Assembly: GCA_035575235.1 (NCBI GenBank)
Contig: DATLYA010000007.1
Span: 1-12,489 of the forward strand
DNA: 12,489 bases
Direction of reading: 5' to 3'
Source: SYOC01 sp035575235
GTDB taxonomy: Bacteria; Desulfobacterota; Binatia; Bin18
The position numbers and the translations under genes are program-made. The notes under the pieces are model-generated. The model was not told the DNA's origin and searched no databases. It saw only the letters and a program-made list of their open reading frames with translations. Of this stretch, positions 7,368 to 12,489 are shown piece after piece. Each line of letters starts with the position of its first letter. Within the stretch, counting starts at the first letter, position 1.

Positions 7368-9560
7368 TTACGCCACCGCCTTTTTCGCTGCGCCGTTCGC
7401 CACGAGTTCCAGCACGCCGTTTACTAATGCTTCCCAATCCGAGCCTTCCACCTCCCACTGCTCGTTGAGCGAAACCGTAGGAATCCGCAGAAGATCGGCG
7501 TACAGCAACGGACGGGGAAGCGGTTCTTCGGCTGGAAACGGCGCTTCGGGATCGAAGAGTAACTGCAAGTTATCAATGGCGCGTCGGCAACACGCTACGC
7601 TGCTGAGCAGCAAGGGCGAGGGGTGACGGCGCTTGAACAGACTCAGTTCTTCTTGCACAGCGCCTTGCAGCGTCAAAATGGTTTGCCGCAAACGCTCTGC
7701 TTGTTCCTGGACTGAGCCTTGCCGCTGGCCTGCATAGACCTCTTGCAGCTCGACCCAGCGCCGCGCAAACCCAAGCGCTTCGCGCGTATAGAGGCGCAAC
7801 TGTTCGAGCGAGCGGCCAGTGATGTCGCCTCCCAGACGACGTCCCAGCAGTTCGCGGTCAGTGTGATCCACCTCGCGTTTGAACTGTGCTTCATCGGAGA
7901 AGAGGTCAATGGCTCGTTTCACGGCGGCAATTTTGCTCGAGTCGTGGTGCCGAATAGGGGAAAGGAGTGTGGCGATCACTCCTTTGGGCTCAAGCCACCG
8001 TTGCCAGACTTTTGCGGCCGGCGCGAACGTGAGGGGAAGTCGTGAAGCGCGCGCCCACCATAACTCTACGGCCTGTTTCAGCACGTCGATTTCCGCCTGC
8101 CAGGCGGCCTGCTCTTTGCCCTTCTTGAGCAAATTGGGGTCGAGGGGATGCTGCTGCGCCCCGTAGTCCGCAATACTTTTGCAATATGTTGAAAACCGCG
8201 GGAGGTTCACTTCCCAACGCAACGCATGAAGGACGGCCGGCGCATGAGTTTGGGGCGCCAGCAACGCCGGCTGCAAGGCCGAAGCAGCCAGCAGGAAGGT
8301 GACCGCCTGGTTCCATTCGCTTTGCCCGTCCAGGTACAGCTCGGTAGAGCAGTGCGCGAAATCTGTTTCCAGGAACCGCGCTGTCTCGCCCTTGGGGTGC
8401 CGGATATGGCGGCCGAGAATGAGCGTGCGCAACAGCCAAGATGGCAGGCGCGGCTCGAGCTCCGGATGACGCATATCTAAATAGCTCGCCAGGTGAAAGG
8501 CCAGACTTACTTTATCTTCAAAGATTAACCGCCACATTAAATCGCGCAAAGAGGTGGGATGCTGAACGTTCCCCTGGGCCTGCGCGATCATCGTGGCGAT
8601 GTGCTGAGCGGAATCCTCTAGACTGAAGCCATAGAGCGCGCCGAGCGGCACGGTGTCCGGTAAGGGATCGTGAACCGGAGCCGGCGGCTTGTCTTCCTCT
8701 TCTGCAGAAAACGCTGCGGCAAAAATTGTCTCATTCTCCCCTGTTTCTTCCTCTGCGGCGTGAGCGATTAAGGCTTCGCTCTCTTCGATTGTCAATTCAG
8801 GAAGATGAGTTGGCGCCTCTTGCCGTCCGCCATTCTCCCTGACGGGGTCGGCCTCTTGAGGAAGCTCTTGTACGAGTGAGGGAATATCTTCCTCAAGAGG
8901 CTGCACAAGGGGGGGGGGAGCTGCACTGAATAGCTTCCCGCGTGAAACGGCAATGGCAAGGGGTTTGCCGAAGAATTGTTCGACGGTGTCTTGTAGCAGC
9001 GCCCACGCATCATCTTCTAGCGTATCTTGTTGCTCAATCCAGGCCAGCAAGTCTGAAAACGGGTCTTCGCCGTTCGCGAGCGACTCGGTTGCAGGATGGA
9101 GATTGGGCCAATGCGCGTCGGCCACTGCCTGGCGCATTTCACGAGCCCTTTCCTGGCATTCTACTAATGGCGGAAACTGCGGCTGTTCGCGGTGACGGAG
9201 GCCCAGCACACGATCAAGGACAGTGAGCGCCCGGTGGCGAATGTCATCATAGAACGCGCGTTGTTCCTCGGCTTTGGCAATGCCTTGCACGAGCGCTTTC
9301 AGCTCATGCAGAGAAATTGGCGCTGGCGCTGATGGCGGAGAGGGAATGGCGAACGATTGAGCAACAGCCTGCCCCTGCTCACACAAGGCAAGACAGCGCC
9401 GCCGGAAGGCCGCTGTCTCCTCTAGCAAGCGTTCGCTGGGAATTTCTCCTGTTTCTTGAAGGTTCTTCGCGGCCTGCGCCAGTTGGACGCTAAGGCGCCC
9501 AGCCTCTTCTGTTAAAGAGGCGAGCGCCTGAAAAAGTGAAGATGAAGCTGACGGCTGCAT
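7368..9560 (-). CDS. Unrecognised 730-residue helical cytoplasmic protein
   Basis: I do not recognise this family. I chose ATG at 9560 because AGAGGGG lies 8 bases upstream; a longer frame from 9617 would add 19 unconvincing residues. No signal peptide or membrane helix is visible. Residues about 8-70 and 83-210 are helix-rich and coiled-coil-like, with many E, Q, A, L and R. Residues about 214-302 form an acidic, proline- and glutamate-rich linker that is probably disordered. Residues about 305-730 form a second helical region with recurring Trp/Leu patterns, for example RDLMWRLIFEDKVSLAFHLA and LLYADLLRIPTVSLNEQWEV. No catalytic motif or nucleotide-binding loop is evident. The linker starts at a run of ten C in the coding strand, followed by a strong inverted repeat. 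The stop lies 8 bases from the gspD stop (convergent). selD lies upstream on the same strand across a 323-base gap. Confidence 0.8.
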   Translation of the reverse strand: MQPSASSSLFQALASLTEEAGRLSVQLAQAAKNLQETGEIPSERLLEETAAFRRRCLALCEQGQAVAQSFAIPSPPSAPAPISLHELKALVQGIAKAEEQRAFYDDIRHRALTVLDRVLGLRHREQPQFPPLVECQERAREMRQAVADAHWPNLHPATESLANGEDPFSDLLAWIEQQDTLEDDAWALLQDTVEQFFGKPLAIAVSRGKLFSAAPPPLVQPLEEDIPSLVQELPQEADPVRENGGRQEAPTHLPELTIEESEALIAHAAEEETGENETIFAAAFSAEEEDKPPAPVHDPLPDTVPLGALYGFSLEDSAQHIATMIAQAQGNVQHPTSLRDLMWRLIFEDKVSLAFHLASYLDMRHPELEPRLPSWLLRTLILGRHIRHPKGETARFLETDFAHCSTELYLDGQSEWNQAVTFLLAASALQPALLAPQTHAPAVLHALRWEVNLPRFSTYCKSIADYGAQQHPLDPNLLKKGKEQAAWQAEIDVLKQAVELWWARASRLPLTFAPAAKVWQRWLEPKGVIATLLSPIRHHDSSKIAAVKRAIDLFSDEAQFKREVDHTDRELLGRRLGGDITGRSLEQLRLYTREALGFARRWVELQEVYAGQRQGSVQEQAERLRQTILTLQGAVQEELSLFKRRHPSPLLLSSVACCRRAIDNLQLLFDPEAPFPAEEPLPRPLLYADLLRIPTVSLNEQWEVEGSDWEALVNGVLELVANGAAKKAVA
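8851..8918 (-). other. C10 tract plus 14-base inverted repeat inside the unknown gene
   Basis: On the coding (minus) strand ten consecutive C (8918-8909) encode Pro215-217 plus the first base of the next codon. After a 7-base spacer comes GCCTCTTGAGGAAG (8901-8888), a 23-base loop, and its perfect complement (8864-8851). A -1 slip on the tract would add five residues and stop at TGA (8895-8893), inside the stem. A +1 slip would add 38 residues and stop at 8792. Either way a product of about 222 or 255 residues would contain only the N-terminal helical part. The layout matches a frameshift or slippage site, but function is inferred. Confidence 0.4.
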
Positions 9561-9634
9561 GTCGATATCCCCTCTGCGCGCCTCACCACACGGGTAAAAC
9601 GCAGAGCAGTGGTGCACAGGGAGGAAATCGGCGC

Positions 9635-9667
9635 GCTCGCTCGATTCTTTACGGAAGATGAGCGAGC
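9635..9667. repeat. 8-base inverted repeat upstream of the unknown gene
   Basis: GCTCGCTC (9635-9642) and GAGCGAGC (9660-9667) are perfect complements around a 17-base loop. The loop contains a second short pairing, TCTT with AAGA. The element is 75-107 bases upstream of the start at 9560. It could be a regulatory hairpin or protein-binding site. No promoter could be assigned with confidence nearby. Confidence 0.35.
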
Positions 9668-9764
9668 TCTAATGAGGGGTGAGGGACAATGCCGTTTACC
9701 TCAGGACTCTGAGAAGGCGGCAAGGGCGACCTTTTGATGGACAAGAGCGGTAATAGCGATCTCT

Positions 9765-9817
9765 GGTGGCGCGGGCTTCTAGCCTGCGCTGTGGACAGGC
9801 TGGAAGCCCGTCCTACC
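9765..9817. repeat. Imperfect palindrome, REP/MITE-like dispersed repeat
   Basis: CGGGCTTCTAGCCTG (9772-9786) pairs with CAGGCTGGAAGCCCG (9796-9810) with a single mismatch (a possible G-U pair in RNA) around a 9-base loop. Outer flanks GGTGGCG (from 9765) and GTCCTACC (to 9817) extend the symmetry imperfectly. Palindromes built on GGGCTTCCAGCCTG are, to my recollection, a dispersed intergenic repeat type in several bacterial phyla. Only one copy is visible here. Confidence 0.6.
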
Positions 9818-9821
9818 ATAT

Positions 9822-9854
9822 CCTGCTCAGCAGGGGCATTCCCGAATGGGAATG
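9822..9854. repeat. Two adjacent small hairpins downstream of selD
   Basis: CCTGCT-C-AGCAGG (9822-9834) is followed at 9837-9854 by CATTCCC-GAAT-GGGAATG, a perfect 7-base stem with a 4-base loop. They lie 30-62 bases beyond the selD stop. No T run follows on the minus strand, so they do not look like a classical terminator, though they could protect the 3' end of the selD transcript. Confidence 0.4.
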
Positions 9855-9883
9855 ATCATCTCTGCTCATTGCGTTTGGCCCGC

Positions 9884-10957
9884 TCAGACCAACTCCACCC
9901 AGACCTCCTGACGCGGCGTCGCCTCGCCAATAATAGCCGCAACCAGGACGCCGGCATCAAGCAGCTCCCGCGTGAGGGTTTGGGCTTCGCTTTCTGGCGC
10001 GGCGATCAGCAACCCGCCTGAGGTTTGTGGGTCAAAGGCCACTTCATTCAAATCTTGTGGGACTTCCGGACGCGCCAGTACTTTATCGGCGAGGTAAGTC
10101 CGGTTCCGTTTACACCCGCCGGTAATGTACCCTTCCATCGCCAGGCGCAACGCTCCCGGCAGAATTGGCAGCGCGGACGCGCGGATGCGCAGCGTTACGC
10201 CGCTGCCCGCCGCCATCTCACAGCTATGGCCCATCAGGCTGAACCCAGTGATGTCCGTGCAGGCATGGACGGTGTGCCGCTGCATCACCTCAGCCGCAGT
10301 AGCGTTCAGCATGGCCATTGAAGCAACCGCCGCTTTATATTCTTCCTCCGCCAGATGTCCGCGCTTCAAGGCTGTGGTGAGGATCCCAGTACCGAGAGGC
10401 TTCGTAAGAATCAGAACATCGTCAAGCCGCACGCCCACGTTGCGTCGAATATGGCGCGGATCAATAATACCGGTCACCGCCATGCCATATTTAATCTCAT
10501 CGTCGGCGACGGAGTGGCCGCCCACGACGACTACGCCGGCTTCTGCGGCTTTGTCCGCGCCTCCTTGCAAAATGTCCCGCAAGATCGCTTTGTCGAGGCC
10601 GTTTTGCGGAAAGCAGACAATATTCATCGCGGTTTTCGGCTCGCCGCCCATGGCGTAGACGTCGCTCAGTGAATTCGCCGCGGAAATCTGCCCATACGTA
10701 TAGGGATCGTCGACTACTGGCGTAAAGAAGTCAACAGTGTTGATAATCGCCAGATCTTCACGCAGCCGAAAGACGCCGGCGTCGTCCGACGTTTCAAAGC
10801 CGACGAGCAAATCCGGATGCTGCGCGCGCGGGAGCGTGCTCAGAACAAGCGCCAGGTCCGCCGGACCCAGTTTCCCCGCTCACCCGGCAGCTTTGACTTT
10901 TTCCGTCAAGCGGATGGCCAGCCGCTGGTCGCGTGGTGGTGGCTCTGTGTGACTCAT
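9884..10957 (-). CDS. selD: Selenide, water dikinase, a selenoprotein with TGA-encoded Sec26
   Basis: SelD makes selenophosphate from selenide and ATP, the selenium donor for selenocysteine synthesis. ATG at 10957 has GGAG three bases upstream. Translation runs to KVKAAG, meets TGA at 10882-10880, and continues in the same frame as AGKLGPADLALVLSTLP and DLLVGFETSDDAGVF, then through the whole enzyme. The residue at this TGA aligns with the active-site Cys/Sec of SelD, and Lys29 with the catalytic lysine. Other family motifs are SDDAG (about 57-61), DVYAMGGEPKTAMNI (about 99-113), VVGGHSVADDEIKYG (about 144-158), CTDITGFSLMGH (about 233-244) and DPQTSGGLL (about 309-317). Read through, the protein has 357 residues, the normal length. 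Reading TGA as a stop leaves a 308-residue frame without its active site. selB lies 85 bases upstream. Confidence 0.93.
10852..10870 (-). promoter_or_regulatory. Putative bacterial SECIS hairpin after the selD UGA
   Basis: Counting from the base after TGA, positions 10-17 (CUGGGUCC) pair with positions 21-28 (GGACCUGG) around the loop GGC. This makes an 8-base stem with two G-U wobbles. The apical G is 18 bases after the UGA, inside the 16-37 base range used for bacterial SECIS searches. SelB's C-terminal domain binds such hairpins to direct Sec insertion. The hairpin is inside the coding sequence, as expected in bacteria. Confidence 0.7.
10880..10882 (-). other. In-frame TGA recoded as selenocysteine (Sec26 of SelD)
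   Basis: The TGA falls exactly at the SelD active-site position, between Gly25 and Ala27 with Lys29 three residues later. Both sides of the codon are conserved SelD sequence in one frame, and a SECIS-like hairpin follows. Confidence 0.9.
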
Positions 10958-11042
10958 ACGCTCCTCAGTTAAATGGACAATGAAAACTGAAAAATTATCA
11001 GAATGAGCGCCTCTTCATTTTACGTTTTACATGTTGCCTTTT
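10958..11042 (-). other. selB-selD intergenic region with heptamer array
   Basis: On the plus strand 11014-11048 reads in seven-base register as TTCATTT, TACGTTT, TACATGT, TGCCTTT, TTCATTT. The last unit (11042-11048) contains the selB stop codon. The 13-mer TTTTACATGTTGC at 11025-11037 also occurs beside lysS. The other half (about 10972-11003) is AT-rich and resembles the pre-lolC stretch. GAGGAG just before the selD ATG is the ribosome-binding site. No terminator is visible, so selB and selD are probably co-transcribed. Confidence 0.55.
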
Positions 11043-12488
11043 TCATTTCTTTCGTAGTTTTCGCACGTCTCCTACTCGTAAGGTCAGTCCGGTGCGGTCG
11101 AAATACTCCAGTAAAGGAATCGCCGTTTTCCGGCTAATGCCTAAGAGGTCGCGAAATCCCGCTGCGGAGATGTCCTCGTGGGTTGTGAGATGAGTCAGCA
11201 GCGCGGTCCTGGCTTTCTCCAGCGCTGGACTGGCGAAATAGAGTTCCGTGGCGACCTTGACGACCTTCCCTTGCGATTCGAGCACGTTCAGTAAATCGGT
11301 CAACGCTTTACGCGGTACGCTGACCTTGCTTTCCAGCTCCTTAAGTTCTGGCGGCGTCAAGTCGCTTTCAAGCAGAAGGCGCTCCACGCGCCCAGCCGCG
11401 CCTTGTTCGTCCTCACTTAAGGTGACCTTGTGCGACGGGAGGCGCAAGGCGCTCTCCTCACGCACTGCAACCTGTTCAGCGACAAGCTTGTCCGTCACAG
11501 CGCGGAAGATTTTCGGCGAGAAAGAAAAGGACAGTTGCGTCCGCAGCGACTCCATCTCCATGCCGCGCGCCAGAGGCGACCCGTGATGAAACGCCGCGAG
11601 CAGCCCCTGCACCTCTTCCGTCAACTTCCGCCATTTAGCCAGAACAGAATACGCTTCCGGATGGTGTTGATCCGGCAGCGGCAGAATTTCCTGGTCTTGT
11701 GCGAGCAGCGCCGCCACTTCTTCTTCCCGCGCATTCACACCCTGATAGATTTCTTCTAATGGTGCGGCGAACTCGCTCTGCGCCTCCAGGTACGCGCGAC
11801 ACGCTTGCAGCAGGTCGGTCGTCCGCAACGCCGCCAGCCGCTCGACGACGCCGGTTTCGGTGCGACGATGCCGCTGCGCGAACGGATGCAGCACCTCGCC
11901 GCCGCCCAGGGTTCCCTGAGCGGTCTGATTGCGCAGAATAAAGCGATCGCCGCGGAGCGCGACCACCGGCTCTTCGAGGGCGATCTGGCAGAATGCGGTC
12001 GAGCGCGGCGCGAGCGCCTCACGTCCATCGAGCATGATGATCTTGCCCAAGACTTCCGCCGTGCCGATATGCACCCGCACGCGTTCATGGTTTTCCACGT
12101 CCCGCTTCGCGCCCGGTCGGATTTCTACAAAGGCATCAAAGCGCCGGGTGGTGAGCGTCAATTTCGGATGACTCACGACATGACCGCGAGTGAGGTCCCG
12201 CTTCTCCAGACCGGCTAAATTCATCGCCACCCGCTGTCCCCAATGGGCGGCTGTGACTGGTTGACCATGGACCTGAATACTGCGCACCCGGGTTTCCTCC
12301 CCTCCAGGAAGGATGCGCACCGTGTCGCCTTCGCGCACCGTTCCAGCGACGGCTGTGCCTGTCACGACCACGCCATGGCCTCTCATGACGAATGCCCGGT
12401 CAATCGGCAAACGGAAATATCCAGGCAAAGGAGGACGTTCGTAGGAACTTAACTGCGCTACAATTTCTTGGCGAAGCCGGTCAAGCCC
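11043..12488 (-). CDS. selB: Selenocysteine-specific elongation factor SelB, 5' end outside the window
   Basis: SelB is a GTP-dependent EF-Tu homologue that carries Sec-tRNA to UGA codons marked by a SECIS hairpin. The frame is open to the window edge, giving 481 visible residues. The TTG at 12428 is an internal Leu codon, since 20 in-frame residues (GLDRLRQEIVAQ...) precede it. The N-terminal GTPase domain lies beyond the edge. Visible parts are EF-Tu-like domain 2 (about 20-105) with PIDRAFVMRGHGVVVTGT, domain 3 (about 110-195) and the helical and winged-helix C-terminal region (about 200-481). The protein ends in AGFRDLLGISRKTAIPLLEY and GDVRKLRKK, the SelB winged helix that contacts the SECIS RNA. 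Full-length SelB is usually about 600-650 residues. selD lies 85 bases downstream on the same strand. Confidence 0.96.
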   Translation of the reverse strand, partial: GLDRLRQEIVAQLSSYERPPLPGYFRLPIDRAFVMRGHGVVVTGTAVAGTVREGDTVRILPGGEETRVRSIQVHGQPVTAAHWGQRVAMNLAGLEKRDLTRGHVVSHPKLTLTTRRFDAFVEIRPGAKRDVENHERVRVHIGTAEVLGKIIMLDGREALAPRSTAFCQIALEEPVVALRGDRFILRNQTAQGTLGGGEVLHPFAQRHRRTETGVVERLAALRTTDLLQACRAYLEAQSEFAAPLEEIYQGVNAREEEVAALLAQDQEILPLPDQHHPEAYSVLAKWRKLTEEVQGLLAAFHHGSPLARGMEMESLRTQLSFSFSPKIFRAVTDKLVAEQVAVREESALRLPSHKVTLSEDEQGAAGRVERLLLESDLTPPELKELESKVSVPRKALTDLLNVLESQGKVVKVATELYFASPALEKARTALLTHLTTHEDISAAGFRDLLGISRKTAIPLLEYFDRTGLTLRVGDVRKLRKK

Positions 12489-12489
12489 C

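Noticed and set aside
7356..7371. GTAAG-CGGCTA-CTTAC inverted repeat spanning both convergent stop codons as a bidirectional terminator
   Set aside because: The stem is only 5 bases, has no flanking T run, and largely follows from two TAA stops facing each other.
8792..9013. Minus-strand ORF of 73 codons inside the unknown gene as a separate gene
   Set aside because: It has no ribosome-binding site of its own and is only the +1 frame around the C10 tract. I use it only to predict a slip product.
9618..9883. tRNA-Sec (selC) gene between selD and the unknown gene
   Set aside because: The hairpins do not form a tRNA cloverleaf. I saw no TTCGA-type T-loop and no UCA anticodon arm in a suitable context.
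9734..10021. Plus-strand ORF of 95 codons across the palindrome and selD 3' end
   Set aside because: It runs antisense to selD and through the palindromic repeat, has no ribosome-binding site, and its sequence is not protein-like.
10811..10957. TGA in selD as a true nonsense mutation (pseudogene)
   Set aside because: It falls exactly at the known Sec/Cys position with a SECIS-like hairpin and selB next door, and the rest of the gene is intact.
11043..12428. selB start at the TTG at 12428
   Set aside because: Conserved in-frame SelB sequence continues upstream to the window edge, so this TTG is an internal leucine.

Overview
The window looks like chromosomal DNA of a Gram-negative, selenocysteine-using bacterium. 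It carries outer-membrane biogenesis genes (a BamA start, a Lol lipoprotein exporter), the type II secretion genes gspC and gspD, and selenium genes (selD, selB). The order lysS - lolC - lolD - bamA on one strand is familiar from Deltaproteobacteria-like (Desulfobacterota and relatives) genomes. A lineage of that kind is my best inference, but no marker in the window fixes the taxon.

Layout. Positions 1-3908, minus strand: lysS (lysyl-tRNA synthetase), then lolC and lolD (inner-membrane lipoprotein release), then the signal peptide and first residues of a protein that is probably BamA, cut by the window edge. Positions 3909-4166: divergent intergenic region with possible back-to-back promoters and a 35-codon upstream ORF in front of lysS. 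Positions 4167-7359, plus strand: gspC and gspD, overlapping by 14 bases, with no gspE or later gsp gene following. Positions 7368-9560, minus strand: a 730-residue helical cytoplasmic protein that I do not recognise, convergent with gspD. Positions 9561-9883: a 323-base gap with several inverted repeats, including a dispersed-type palindrome. Positions 9884-10957, minus strand: selD, whose active-site residue is encoded by an in-frame TGA (selenocysteine 26) followed by a hairpin of bacterial SECIS type. Positions 11043 to the window edge, minus strand: selB, the elongation factor that decodes such UGA codons, missing its N-terminal GTPase domain.

How the genes fit together. LolC and LolD form the ATP-driven complex that hands lipoproteins to the periplasmic carrier LolA, and BamA inserts outer-membrane beta-barrels. 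GspD is the outer-membrane secretin and GspC its inner-membrane coupling partner. SelD makes selenophosphate and SelB delivers Sec-tRNA to UGA. Because SelD is itself a selenoprotein here, the pathway depends on its own output.

The points most worth a second look are these. (1) SelD loses its first 49 residues if TGA is read as a stop. (2) The unknown 730-residue gene contains a run of ten C in its coding strand, followed after 7 bases by a perfect 14-base inverted repeat. This is the layout of a frameshift or slippage site that would release a separate N-terminal protein. (3) AT-rich arrays with 7-base periodicity lie directly at the 3' ends of lysS and selB, in the same register relative to both stop codons.
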